From CAVVEC01 sp963747105 (lineage in GTDB: Bacteria > Acidobacteriota > Terriglobia > Terriglobales > Acidobacteriaceae), in assembly GCA_963747105.1 (NCBI GenBank), contig CAVVEC010000016.1:310001-374000 (forward strand): a DNA stretch of 64,000 nt. Direction: 5' to 3'. Below the pieces are notes generated by a model. It saw only the letters and a program-made list of their open reading frames with translations. It was not told the origin of the DNA and searched no databases. Positions 35,690 to 44,940 of this stretch are shown here, piece by piece. The first letter of the stretch is position 1, and the number at the start of each line of letters is the position of its first letter. A program made the position numbers and the translations under genes.

Positions 35690-36772
35690 ATGGCAACTCA
35701 AATTCATCCCGCTCGACCCCCTGCTGAACCGGCCTCAATTGAATCCCGCGGCAATGGGAATGGCACGTCCGTGGTCAAGTTTGGCGTTGTCGGTTATGGC
35801 TACTGGGGTCCGAACGTAGTCCGGAATCTCGACCAGTTGGACGGGTCCGAAGTCTTGGGTGTTTGTGACAAGAGTCAGGCAGCGCGAAAAAAAGCGCAAA
35901 AAGCCTACCCACACGTCATCGTCACCTCCGACACCGCCGAACTAATGGCATCAACTGAGATCGACGCAATCGCCGTGATCACTCCCGTCTGGACCCACTA
36001 CGAGCTCACCAAAGCTGCGCTCGAACACGGAAAGCACGTGTTCGTTGAGAAGCCGTTCACCAGCAATTCCGCTCAAGCCGAAGAACTCATCGACCTGGCC
36101 GCCAAAAAGAACCTCAAGATCATGGTGGATCACACCTTTCTTTTTACTGGAGCGGTGAAAAAGATCCGCCAGTTACTCGAGGATGGTGCGCTGGGAAAGA
36201 TCTATTACTACGATTCCACTCGTGTCAATCTGGGACTGTTCCAACATGACGTGAATGTGATTTGGGATCTTGCCCCTCACGATCTCTCGATCATCGACCA
36301 TCTCATCAAGGCAACTCCGGAAGCGGTGGTGGCTACCGGCGAGACGCACCTCAATGCGCATGAAGATATTGCGTTCATCACAATCTACTTTCCCGACAAG
36401 CTTATCGCCCACATCAATGTCAACTGGCTGTCACCGGTCAAGGTTCGCACGACGCTGATCGGCGGCGAGAAAAAGATGCTGGTGTGGAATGACCTGGAGG
36501 CTGACGAAAAAATCAAGGTTTACGACAAAGGAGTAAGCGTTACCAGTCGCGAAGGCCTCTACAACTTGTTGGTGAACTACCGCTCCGGCGACATGTGGGC
36601 GCCCCAAGTCGAACAGGTCGAGGCGCTCAAGCAGGAACTCGCTTACTTCGTGGATTGCATTTCGAGCAATCGCACGCCCTTCAACGACGGGGCTGCAGGG
36701 CTCCGTGTCGTCAAGTTGCTCGAAGCAGCCAATGAGTCTGTAAGAAAACGAGGAGCGTTGGTGTACCTCTGA
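35690..36772 (+). CDS. Gfo/Idh/MocA-family sugar-nucleotide dehydrogenase (WlbA/WbpB-like)
   Basis: The protein has 360 residues from the ATG at 35690. A short flexible N-terminus precedes the Rossmann motif VVGYGYWGPNVVRNL. The EKPF motif (VFVEKPFTSNS) and the catalytic region VIWDLAPHDLSIIDHLI are present. With the hexapeptide acetyltransferase and aminotransferase directly downstream it matches the WbpB-WbpD-WbpE / WlbA-B-C trio, which makes UDP-2,3-diacetamido uronic acid. This enzyme would oxidise C3 of UDP-GlcNAcA. The assignment relies on gene order and family. Confidence 0.82.
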   Translation: MATQIHPARPPAEPASIESRGNGNGTSVVKFGVVGYGYWGPNVVRNLDQLDGSEVLGVCDKSQAARKKAQKAYPHVIVTSDTAELMASTEIDAIAVITPVWTHYELTKAALEHGKHVFVEKPFTSNSAQAEELIDLAAKKNLKIMVDHTFLFTGAVKKIRQLLEDGALGKIYYYDSTRVNLGLFQHDVNVIWDLAPHDLSIIDHLIKATPEAVVATGETHLNAHEDIAFITIYFPDKLIAHINVNWLSPVKVRTTLIGGEKKMLVWNDLEADEKIKVYDKGVSVTSREGLYNLLVNYRSGDMWAPQVEQVEALKQELAYFVDCISSNRTPFNDGAAGLRVVKLLEAANESVRKRGALVYL

Positions 36773-36793
36773 TCGTCAGTCAACCTAGGGAAA

Positions 36794-37288
36794 ATGAATC
36801 CACATACTTGCATAGCGCCGGACGTGAAGCTGGGCCGAGATGTCAAGCTCTCCAAGTTCATCAATCTTTACGGATGCGAAATCGGTGACGAGACCAAAAT
36901 CGGCGCTTTTGTTGAGATCCAGAAGAACGCAAGGGTGGGGAAGTGCTGCAAGATTTCGAGCCACACCTTCGTGTGCGAGGGCGTCACAATCGAGGACAAC
37001 GTTTTCATCGGACACGGGGTCACCTTCATCAACGATACCTATCCCCGAGCTACCACTGACGGCAAGCTGCAGACCGAAGCCGATTGGAAGGTCGAGCGCA
37101 CGGTGGTAAGAAAAGGAGCATCGATCGGTTCCGGCGCCACGATTCTTGCCAACACCAGCATCGGCGAAAACGCCATCGTCGGAGCGGGGAGCGTAGTCAC
37201 CAAGGATGTTCCAGCCAACAGCATCGTTGCCGGGAACCCGGCCAAAGTTTTGCGGTATATCGAAGAGACCGTGGAGGTCACTGAATGA
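36794..37288 (+). CDS. Left-handed beta-helix N-acetyltransferase (WbpD/WlbB-like)
   Basis: The protein has 164 residues made of hexapeptide repeats (IAPDVKLGRDVKLSKF, IGDETKIGAFVEIQKNARVG) with the typical end GAGSVVTKDVPANSIVAGNPAKVL. The loop FINDTYPRA near residue 78 carries the catalytic-type region of WbpD. It should acetylate the 3-amino group of the UDP-uronate from acetyl-CoA. It lies 21 bases after the dehydrogenase and overlaps the aminotransferase by four bases. Confidence 0.82.
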   Translation: MNPHTCIAPDVKLGRDVKLSKFINLYGCEIGDETKIGAFVEIQKNARVGKCCKISSHTFVCEGVTIEDNVFIGHGVTFINDTYPRATTDGKLQTEADWKVERTVVRKGASIGSGATILANTSIGENAIVGAGSVVTKDVPANSIVAGNPAKVLRYIEETVEVTE

Positions 37289-38538
37289 CTATTCATAGCA
37301 GCATTCCTTTTCTCGATCTGGTTACTCCCCATCTCGAACTTGAGCCCGAACTCACAGGTGTCTTCCAGCAAGCTCTCAGGACGGCCGGTTTTATCGGCGG
37401 CCCCATGGTGGAGGACTTCGAAAAAGCCTTCGCAGCCTTCTGCGAAACCGCTCATTCGGTCGCGATCAGCAGCGGCACCGATGCTCTGCGGTTCGCGCTT
37501 ATGGCCTGCGGTGTGCAGCCCGGTGATGTGGTCGTAACCGTGCCACATACATTCATCGCCACCACCGAGGCGATTTCACAGGCTGGAGCCCAGCCGGAGT
37601 TCGTGGATATCGACGAGCAAACCTACAATATGGATCCCGGGAAGCTTCGGGAATATTTGGAAGAGCAGTGCACAAGCGATGCATCGGGCAAGCTCGTCAG
37701 CCGCCGCAGCGGCCGACCAGTCACTGCGGTTATTCCAGTTCATCTTTACGGACAGACCGCGGAGATGGATGCGATTCTGGAGCTTGCGGAGCGGTACGGC
37801 CTTATTGTTATCGAAGACGCTTGCCAGGCCCATGGGGCTGAGTATTTCTCGCGCAAGAACAACCGTTGGATGAAAGCCGGTTCCATCGGGCGCGCCGCAG
37901 CATTCAGCTTTTATCCGGGCAAGAACCTGGGCGCTTGTGGCGAAGCTGGAGCCGTTACCACCAACGACGCCGCGCTCGCTGAAAAGATCAAAATGCTGCG
38001 CGATCACGGCCAGGCAAAGAAGTACTACCACGATGTCGAAGGCTACAACGGAAGGCTAGATGCGATCCAAGCTGGAATTCTGCATGCGAAGCTGGCTCAT
38101 CTGGCGAAATGGAACGCGCAGCGTCGCGAACGTGCAGCCGAATACAATCGGCTATTCGCAACCGTAGACGGCGTTCTGGTTCCGCCCTATGAGCCCTCCT
38201 GGTCTCGTGCTGTTTATCACCTTTATGTCGTTCGCACTGAGGACCGCGAGGGAATGATGACCCATCTCAAGAAGACCGGCATCGGAACAGGAATTCACTA
38301 TCCTATCCCGTTGCATCTTCAAAAAGCGTACAGCTCGATGGGCTACGTGGCGGGAGACTTTCCCGTCTGCGAAGAGCTGGCCGCTCAGATCGTGTCATTG
38401 CCCATGTATCCTCAGCTGACCTCCGAACAACAAAAGCGGGTTGCGGACGAGATTGTCCGCTTTGCCGATGCAGGTGCTGTTGCCAAGCCAGTATCTGGCG
38501 AGTCCATCCAGTTGGCAACCGCAAACCGGGGCGCCTGA
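37285..38538 (+). CDS. DegT/DnrJ/EryC1-family sugar aminotransferase (WbpE/WlbC-like)
   Basis: The protein has 417 residues. PLP-binding features: SSGTDALRFAL, VIEDACQAHGAEY and the Schiff-base Lys in SFYPGKNLGACGEAGAV. It converts the 3-keto UDP-sugar to a 3-amino sugar with glutamate. An insertion after DPGKLREYLEEQC (about residues 125-150) is longer than in WbpE. The neighbours give the likely pathway. Start overlaps the acetyltransferase stop. Confidence 0.85.
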   Translation: MTIHSSIPFLDLVTPHLELEPELTGVFQQALRTAGFIGGPMVEDFEKAFAAFCETAHSVAISSGTDALRFALMACGVQPGDVVVTVPHTFIATTEAISQAGAQPEFVDIDEQTYNMDPGKLREYLEEQCTSDASGKLVSRRSGRPVTAVIPVHLYGQTAEMDAILELAERYGLIVIEDACQAHGAEYFSRKNNRWMKAGSIGRAAAFSFYPGKNLGACGEAGAVTTNDAALAEKIKMLRDHGQAKKYYHDVEGYNGRLDAIQAGILHAKLAHLAKWNAQRRERAAEYNRLFATVDGVLVPPYEPSWSRAVYHLYVVRTEDREGMMTHLKKTGIGTGIHYPIPLHLQKAYSSMGYVAGDFPVCEELAAQIVSLPMYPQLTSEQQKRVADEIVRFADAGAVAKPVSGESIQLATANRGA

Positions 38539-38583
38539 GCTCCGTCTCTCCGATCGAATCTGTCCTCCGAGGCAGGTAGTTAA

Positions 38584-40026
38584 ATGAAAATCTCCGTCAT
38601 TGGCGCCGGCTATGTCGGACTCACGACAGCCGCTTGCCTTTCTCAAATCGGGCACGAGGTCTTTTGCAGCGAGAGTGATGTCGACAAGCTCACCAAACTG
38701 CAAAGTGGCGTCATGCCTCTTTTCGAGCCCCATCTGGAAGCCATCATTCAGGCTGGTTGCAAGTCAGGCCGTCTGCGCTTTGGGTCGACGGAAGAAGCCA
38801 TTGAATGGGGTCATGCCATCTTTATCTGTGTCGGGACCCCACCGTTGGCAAACGGTGACGCCGACCTGTCCGCCATCGAAGGAGTGGCTCGAGTGCTGGC
38901 GAAGCGGGCATCGGGCTATCGGTTGGTCATAGAAAAGAGCACCGTACCAGTGCAAACCGGGGCTCAACTCCGAAGGCACCTGTCGGTACACAGTAGCAAT
39001 GGGTTGCTTTACGACGTCGCCTCAAATCCTGAATTCTTGCGGGAAGGGTCTGCCGTCGAGGATTTCTTGCATCCTGATCGCATCGTGGTGGGAGTTGACT
39101 CGGAGCGGGCTGGCGAACTGATGCGGGAGATTTATGAACCTATTATCAATCAGAGTTTCGCGTGCCCTGTCCACACCGAGTGCCCCAAGCTCAAGGATCC
39201 TATTTTTCTCATGACTGATACCAGCTCGGCTGAGCTGATCAAGCACGCCTCCAATTCTTTCTTGGCGATGAAGATCTCATTCATCAACATGGTCGCCAAT
39301 TTGTGCGAAGCGGTTGGAGCGGATGTGACTAAGGTCGCCGAAGGCATGGGCCTTGACCCACGCATCGGCTCGGCTTTCTTGAACGCAGGAATCGGTTTTG
39401 GGGGCTTCTGTTTTCCGAAGGATGTGCAAGCCTTCGTCAGAATTGCCGAAAAATCCGGCTGCGATTTCTCTCTGTTGAAAGAAGTAGAAAAGATCAATCA
39501 GAACCGCATCCACGACTTTGTCGAGAAACTTCGCAAAGAGCTCTGGGTGCTGCGCGGTAAGAGAATTGCCATCTGGGGCCTTGCCTTCAAGCCAAACACT
39601 GACGACGTCCGCTTTGCGCCCTCCATTGCACTCATAGAATCACTCCTTAGGGAAGGTGCATTAGTGAGTGCCTACGACCCGCAGGCGGTCGAGAAGGCCA
39701 AGGTAGTCCTGCCCAACATCGATTACTGCGCCAACCCCTATGAGGCTGCAGAAAACGCGGACGCGGTGCTTCTTGTGACGGAATGGGAGGAGTTTTGCGA
39801 GATCGACTGGAACCGGCTCAAGAGTGTAGTCGAGCATCCGTTAATCGTGGATGGCAGAAACATGTTCAATGCCAAAGATGTCCGGAACCATGGATTTCAC
39901 TACGTCGGTATAGGTCAACCTCCGCTTGAGTCAGCGCCAACGGCTCTCAAGCCTGATGATGCTTCACCATCATATCAGGGAGCCGCTTCCTTGGCGGTTC
40001 CGTCCGCGGGCAGAAGTCTGCACTAG
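38584..40026 (+). CDS. UDP-glucose/UDP-sugar 6-dehydrogenase
   Basis: The protein has 480 residues. NAD-binding GAGYVGL at 7-13, FICVGTPPLANGDADLS, EKSTVPVQTG, SNPEFLREGSAVEDFLHPDRIVVG (two motifs), and catalytic Cys in GFGGFCFPKDVQAF; C-terminal domain IWGLAFKPNTDDVRFAPS. It oxidises C6 of a UDP-hexose to a uronate. In this context UDP-GlcNAc (WbpA role) or UDP-Glc is possible; the sequence does not decide. The last 35 residues are a low-complexity tail not needed for activity. Confidence 0.9.
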   Translation: MKISVIGAGYVGLTTAACLSQIGHEVFCSESDVDKLTKLQSGVMPLFEPHLEAIIQAGCKSGRLRFGSTEEAIEWGHAIFICVGTPPLANGDADLSAIEGVARVLAKRASGYRLVIEKSTVPVQTGAQLRRHLSVHSSNGLLYDVASNPEFLREGSAVEDFLHPDRIVVGVDSERAGELMREIYEPIINQSFACPVHTECPKLKDPIFLMTDTSSAELIKHASNSFLAMKISFINMVANLCEAVGADVTKVAEGMGLDPRIGSAFLNAGIGFGGFCFPKDVQAFVRIAEKSGCDFSLLKEVEKINQNRIHDFVEKLRKELWVLRGKRIAIWGLAFKPNTDDVRFAPSIALIESLLREGALVSAYDPQAVEKAKVVLPNIDYCANPYEAAENADAVLLVTEWEEFCEIDWNRLKSVVEHPLIVDGRNMFNAKDVRNHGFHYVGIGQPPLESAPTALKPDDASPSYQGAASLAVPSAGRSLH

Positions 40027-40132
40027 ATTCTGACCACAAGCTTGTGTCATGCAGGATTACGCGAACCGCGCCCGCGTAACCATAACCCATCGCTTTAGCA
40101 CGACAATCTCCGCCTTTTGAAAGCAGCGGAGA
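40027..40132 (+). promoter_or_regulatory. Leader with two hairpins before rfbC
   Basis: TTACGCG (40057) pairs with CGCGTAA (40073). TCTCCGC (40107) pairs with GCGGAGA (40126), the latter lying directly against the ATG at 40133 and covering the only purine-rich stretch. Confidence 0.4.
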
Positions 40133-40759
40133 ATGCAAGTCGCAATCGAAGCTACCTGTATGCAGATTCGAATCGAGTCTAGACACTTGGAAGACGTAGT
40201 TATCGTAGTCCCGGAGATTTTCCAGGACAGCCGCGGTTTCTTCTTGGAAAGTTTCAGGGCTGATCAATTTGAAGCCCTGGGCCTGCCCACCCAATTCGTC
40301 CAAGACAACCACTCGCGGTCGGTAAGAGGTGTGGTACGCGGCTTGCACTTCCAATGGGAACCTCCCATGGGCAAGTTGATGCGGGTTACCGTGGGTTCCG
40401 CGTTTCTGGGCGCCGTGGACATCCGCAAAGGCTCGCCAACATTTGGCAAATGGGTGGGAATCGAAGCCTCAGCCGAGAACCGGCGTTCCGTATGGGCGCC
40501 AGCCGGATTTGCGCGCGGTTTCTGCGCCTTGTCTGACGTCACCGAGATTCAATACAAGTGCACAGGGATCTACAACGGCAAAGCCGAGTCGGCGATCCGC
40601 TGGAACGATCCCGCGATTGGTATCGAGTGGCCGGTCCAGGACCCCATCGTATCGGATAAGGACCGCAACGCGCGCCTCCTGAAGGATTGGGTGGCCGCGC
40701 CCGAATCCGGCAACTTTGTTTACGGAAGGACGTCCGACCTCGTAGTCTCACGGAGCTGA
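40133..40759 (+). CDS. rfbC: dTDP-4-dehydrorhamnose 3,5-epimerase
   Basis: The protein has 208 residues (ATG 40133) or 199 (ATG 40160, where the family usually begins). It has FQDSRGFFLESFRADQF, the catalytic His in VVRGLHFQWEPPMGKLMRV (motif GLHFQ), and FARGFCALSDVTEIQYKCTG with the catalytic Tyr. It epimerises the 4-keto sugar at C3 and C5 on the way to dTDP-L-rhamnose. rfbA and rfbB are not in the window and should be elsewhere, or the real substrate differs. Confidence 0.87.
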   Translation: MQVAIEATCMQIRIESRHLEDVVIVVPEIFQDSRGFFLESFRADQFEALGLPTQFVQDNHSRSVRGVVRGLHFQWEPPMGKLMRVTVGSAFLGAVDIRKGSPTFGKWVGIEASAENRRSVWAPAGFARGFCALSDVTEIQYKCTGIYNGKAESAIRWNDPAIGIEWPVQDPIVSDKDRNARLLKDWVAAPESGNFVYGRTSDLVVSRS

Positions 40760-40761
40760 TC

Positions 40762-41754
40762 ATGAAATTGCTGATTGCAGGTGGTGCTGGGTACTTGGGA
40801 TCTGTGTTAATCCCGAAACTGATGGAGCGTGGCTACAAGGTCGATGTTGTCGATCTGTTTTGGTTCGGCAATCACCTGCCCCGCCAGACCGGCATCCTCA
40901 ACAAAGATATCTTCCAACTTTCGGTGGAAGACCTTGAGCCCTATGACCAAGTCATCTTTCTGGCTGGCCTCTCCAACGACCCCATGGCAGAGTACTCGCC
41001 CAGCAAGAACTTTATCTTCAACGCCGCAGCTCCAGCGTACCTCGCCTACATCGCGAAGATTGCCAAGGTGAAACGCTACATTTATGCGTCCTCGTGCTCG
41101 GTGTATGGCTACACGGAGGATGAACTCTTCGACGAAACGCGCCCCGTCAGCTCGCACTATCCATACGGAATTTCGAAACTACAGGGAGAACAGGCGGTCA
41201 CTCAACTGAGCGACGACAGTTTTTCGGTCATCTCGCTGCGCAAGGGGACAATTTCCGGATACAGCCCGCGCATGAGGCTTGATTTGATCATCAACACCAT
41301 GTTCAAGTCGGCCATGAAGGAGCGCACGATCACGGTGAACAATCCTTCTATTTGGAGGCCCATCCTAAGCATCGAAGATGCCGCTACCGCCTACATACGC
41401 GCCGTCGAGGCCAACCAGAAACTTTCCGGAGTTTTCAATATCGCCTCGGGAAACTACACGGTCGGGGAGGTCGCCGATCTTGTCAAAGGCGCGATTCAGG
41501 AACGGATGGCGGTGAACGTGAGCCTGGACATCAAACACATTCAGGATGTCCGCAATTACAAAGTAAACATAGAAAAGGCGGCAAATGTCCTGAGCTTCCA
41601 TGCGACTGGCAATGTGAAGTCGATTGTATTCAACCTGATTGACAACCTCGAGAAGTTCCACGATCTTGATAACCCTCTGTACTCGAACATCCAGACCTTC
41701 AAGAAAATGGATAGTGGGATCCGAGTCAGCGACATGGAGAGCGTGGCAGTATGA
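40762..41754 (+). CDS. NAD-dependent sugar-nucleotide epimerase/dehydratase
   Basis: The protein has 330 residues from the ATG at 40762, two bases after rfbC. Cofactor loop GGAGYLGS (residues 7-14), a Ser in ASSCSVYG and catalytic Tyr-Lys in YPYGISKLQGE. The C-terminal substrate part is standard extended-SDR. The product cannot be read from sequence; the placement between rfbC and rfbD-like genes suggests a deoxy-sugar or its branch. It overlaps the next start by four bases. Confidence 0.85.
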   Translation: MKLLIAGGAGYLGSVLIPKLMERGYKVDVVDLFWFGNHLPRQTGILNKDIFQLSVEDLEPYDQVIFLAGLSNDPMAEYSPSKNFIFNAAAPAYLAYIAKIAKVKRYIYASSCSVYGYTEDELFDETRPVSSHYPYGISKLQGEQAVTQLSDDSFSVISLRKGTISGYSPRMRLDLIINTMFKSAMKERTITVNNPSIWRPILSIEDAATAYIRAVEANQKLSGVFNIASGNYTVGEVADLVKGAIQERMAVNVSLDIKHIQDVRNYKVNIEKAANVLSFHATGNVKSIVFNLIDNLEKFHDLDNPLYSNIQTFKKMDSGIRVSDMESVAV

Positions 41755-42635
41755 AGATCGTGGTCATCGGCGCAAACGGACAGCTGGGAAGCGACGTCGT
41801 CCGAGCATTCGAAGTAAACGGAGACGACGTGTCGCCCCTTGTCCACGCGGATATTGAGGTCTCCAATATTGACTCGGTGCGGCAAGCACTTCGAGCAGCG
41901 GGTCCCGAAGTAATCGTGAATACATCAGCTATGCATCACGTGGAGAATTGCGAGCAGAATCCAGATGCGGCTTTTCTTACCAACGCCGTGGGGCCCCGAA
42001 ACTTGGCGCTCGTGACACGAGATTTGGGTGCGTTGCTTGTGCACGTCAGTACGGATTACGTCTTCGATGGCCAAAAGGGCGAACCGTACGTCGAGGATGA
42101 TGCGCCTCTTCCTCTCAATGTTTACGGCAACACGAAATTGGCGGGGGAGCATTTCGTCCGAAGTCTTAACCCGAAGCACTTCGTGTTACGTGTGTCAGCG
42201 CTCTACGGGAAGCGCCCGTGTCGGGGCAAGGGTGGATTGAACTTCGTCGAGTTGATGCTGAAATTGGCCCGCGAACGCGGCAAAGTTCGGGTGGTCGACA
42301 ATGAAGTTGTGACGCCAACCCCTACCGCTGAGGTGGCAAAACAGATTGTGGCCTTAAGCCGGTGTGACGCGTATGGACTGTATCACGCGACGGCCGAAGG
42401 CAGCTGCTCCTGGTACGAGTTTGCGAAGGAGATCTTTGAAACTACGAACACGGAAGTCAAGCTTGAGGTCGCGGGACCGGCGGAGTTTCCTGCCAAGGTA
42501 CCACGGCCAACCTATTCAGTACTCGAGAACCACGCACTGAAAACCGAGGGATTGAATCTTTTCAGGACATGGCGCGAAGGGCTGCACAACTACCTCGGGG
42601 TGCACCGGGCGACAACTGCGCCGGTCTCGGCTTGA
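41751..42635 (+). CDS. rfbD: dTDP-4-dehydrorhamnose reductase-like protein
   Basis: The protein has 294 residues. GANGQLGSDVVRAF at 7-20 binds NAD(P)H; AMHHVENCEQNPDAAFLTNAVG and STDYVFDGQKGEPYVEDD are RfbD hallmarks, and YGNTKLAGE gives the Tyr-Lys pair. It reduces the 4-keto group to give dTDP-L-rhamnose if the canonical pathway applies. The usual NAAAYTAVD phrase is NTSAMHHVE here, so a related sugar is possible. Confidence 0.82.
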   Translation: MKIVVIGANGQLGSDVVRAFEVNGDDVSPLVHADIEVSNIDSVRQALRAAGPEVIVNTSAMHHVENCEQNPDAAFLTNAVGPRNLALVTRDLGALLVHVSTDYVFDGQKGEPYVEDDAPLPLNVYGNTKLAGEHFVRSLNPKHFVLRVSALYGKRPCRGKGGLNFVELMLKLARERGKVRVVDNEVVTPTPTAEVAKQIVALSRCDAYGLYHATAEGSCSWYEFAKEIFETTNTEVKLEVAGPAEFPAKVPRPTYSVLENHALKTEGLNLFRTWREGLHNYLGVHRATTAPVSA

Positions 42636-42682
42636 ATACGGAGCAACTATCTCAATGCTGTTCTCGACTTGTTGACCCCTCC

Positions 42683-43810
42683 ATGTTAGAACTAGCGGTG
42701 AAGCCGGACGTCGAATCCGCGCCGGGTTTGCGGCTAGCACATGATGCTACACGCAGGCCGGGTCCAAGTAGAAAGATCTGGATCGATCTTGATAATTCTC
42801 CTCACGTACCGTTTTTTTCACCGATCATTGAGGAACTGGAGAAGTCCGGCTATTCGGTTGTTGTCACCGCCCGGGATTGCTTTCAGGTTTGCGACCTAGC
42901 CGACCTCTTGCATATCAATTATCGTCGCATAGGGCGCCACTACGGCAAAAGCACTTTTTGGAAGCTGACGGGACTCTGCTGGCGTGCGATGCAACTTCTT
43001 CCAGGCATGTTGCGGGACAGGCCACAACTGGCTTTGTCGCATGGTTCACGTTCGCAATTGGTGGTGGCGAACTTGCTTCGTATTCCTTCGGTCACCCTGG
43101 CGGACTATGAGTTTGCAAAGATCTGGATGCTCGTCCGCCCGACATGGGTGATCACGCCGGAAATCATCCCCAGCGAAAAGATGCATTGTTCCAAAGATCG
43201 CATCTTGAAGTATCCTGGCATCAAGGAGGACGTTTACGTTCCGAGATTCAAGCCAGATTCAACCATCCTTTCAAGCCTGGGCTTGGAGCCATTAAGTGAC
43301 CTGATCGTTGTGGTTCGGCCGCCGGCCACCGAAGCTCACTATCACCGTCCGGAAAGCGACGAACTGTTCACTGCGGTGATGAATTTTCTGGGAAGCAAAT
43401 CGCAGGTCAAGATGATCCTGCTGCCGCGCAACGAGCACCAGGTGGCGGACATCCGCTCAAGGTGGGGGAAGCTGTTCACGAGTGGTCGGATCCTGATTCC
43501 GAACCGCGTGACCGACGGGTTGAATCTTATCTGGCATTCCGACTTGGTCATCAGCGGCGGAGGGACAATGAACCGTGAGGCTGCCGCACTAGGCGTTCCC
43601 GTCTATAGCATTTTCCGTGGCGAGATTGGAGCCGTGGACCGATACCTGGTCTCCAAGGGCCGCCTCACATTGATTGAGCGTCCGGAAGACGTTATAAGCA
43701 AGTTGGTACTCTGCAAACGGGATCGCACACCCATAACGGACCGTCAACCGAGTAGCGCGCTCAATGCAATCGTTGCACACGTCGAGACCATCCTCGGACG
43801 AGCCAACTAA
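42683..43810 (+). CDS. DUF354 family glycosyltransferase-like protein
   Basis: The protein has 375 residues from the ATG at 42683; an earlier in-frame ATG at 42569 would overlap rfbD. It starts, after a short tail, with KIWIDLDNSPHVPFFSPIIEELEK, the DUF354 signature, and later has VVVRPPATEAHYH and SDLVISGGGTMNREAAALGVPVYSIF, which resembles the nucleotide-sugar site of GT-B enzymes. Its activity is unknown; it is common in archaeal and bacterial surface polysaccharide loci. Confidence 0.8.
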   Translation: MLELAVKPDVESAPGLRLAHDATRRPGPSRKIWIDLDNSPHVPFFSPIIEELEKSGYSVVVTARDCFQVCDLADLLHINYRRIGRHYGKSTFWKLTGLCWRAMQLLPGMLRDRPQLALSHGSRSQLVVANLLRIPSVTLADYEFAKIWMLVRPTWVITPEIIPSEKMHCSKDRILKYPGIKEDVYVPRFKPDSTILSSLGLEPLSDLIVVVRPPATEAHYHRPESDELFTAVMNFLGSKSQVKMILLPRNEHQVADIRSRWGKLFTSGRILIPNRVTDGLNLIWHSDLVISGGGTMNREAAALGVPVYSIFRGEIGAVDRYLVSKGRLTLIERPEDVISKLVLCKRDRTPITDRQPSSALNAIVAHVETILGRAN

Positions 43811-43816
43811 CAAGTC

Positions 43817-44914
43817 ATGGAAAATACCATTACTGCCCCCGCACCGCAAACATCTCATTTGCTCGCGTTGGCCATCAAGGGGCTTGAGGCGATGTACGAT
43901 CCCGAGAAGGGACTCTTCTGTCACCGCTTGCGCAAGACTGCAAAAGGGTTAGTGCGGGAAGGCATCTCGCATCGATACACGGTCATGACACTCCTTGGTC
44001 TTCTGCGAGCTCAGTCCGTGGGCTTGCGATCGCCCGTTGATATTGAAGCTGCCGTCGACCGACTCTTTGACGAGACCGCATGGCTCAACAACCTCGGTGA
44101 TCTTGGACTGCTGCTCTGGCTATGCGCGGCAGTTTCGCGGCAACGCTTGCGCCAGTTTCACACGATGTTCGATCTCTCGGGGGTCCTGGAGCGTTTTCCG
44201 GATGCACGGCGCCGGGTCACGATGCAGCTCTCTTGGTTTCTCAGTGGGCTGGCGCATGCCAGCAAAGGGGGAAAAACGGCCGACCTTGAGCCACTCGCGG
44301 ATGAAGCCTATCGCTTGGTCCGGGCGAATCAAGGTCCGTATGGTTTGTTTGGGCACATGGCCACGTGGCATTCGTTAGCCGGGGTAGTTCGTGGACGCGT
44401 AGGCAGTTTTGCCGATCAGGTCTACCCTATTTTGGCGATGGCGCATTTTCTCAAGTGTTTGGCCATGCTGAAGCACGCGACAGCGCTCTGCAATGCGCCA
44501 GGGCGATCTGCGGCCTGCAAGGCAATCTTGGCCAGTGGTGGTGGCACTATGACTCTGTGTCGGGTCGCGTCGTGGACCACTATCCCGTGTATTCGGTGCA
44601 TCAGCACGGTATGGCGCCAATGGCGTTGCTTGCGCTGCAGGAGACGTGCAGCGCCGACTTCCATGCGTAAATCAACAAGGGACTGAGATGGATCAGTGGG
44701 GCGAATGAGCTGCGGTCAGGATCTTGAGGATGCTGACATGGCGTGGCCTGGAGATGTATTCGGCCGTCGAAGTCAGCTGTCCTACGCTGCACGTATCCGT
44801 ACCTTCTGGGAAATCGACCCGGGCCCAGTAGCTTTGCACATCTTGTATGAGTGTCGTCCTTATGAATTAGGGTGGCTGCTCTACGCTTTAGCCCAGCCAG
44901 ACTCTCAGCGATAG
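43817..44914 (+). CDS. Conserved EPS-locus protein, probable alpha/alpha-toroid; frameshifted
   Basis: Stitched product is about 365 residues. First part (43817 to about 44500) has EAMYDPEKGLFCHRLRK and GPYGLFGHMATWHS; the second frame has WWWHYDSVSGRVVDHYPVYSVHQHGMAPMALLAL; the third frame has FWEIDPGPVALHILYECRPYELGWLLYAL. Repeated helical pairs and Trp/His-rich motifs recall glycan-binding toroid enzymes, but I cannot name a family. At least two frameshifts, near 44480 and 44680. Confidence 0.6.
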
Positions 44915-44940
44915 AATCATAGAGACGCCAGCGACTCAAA

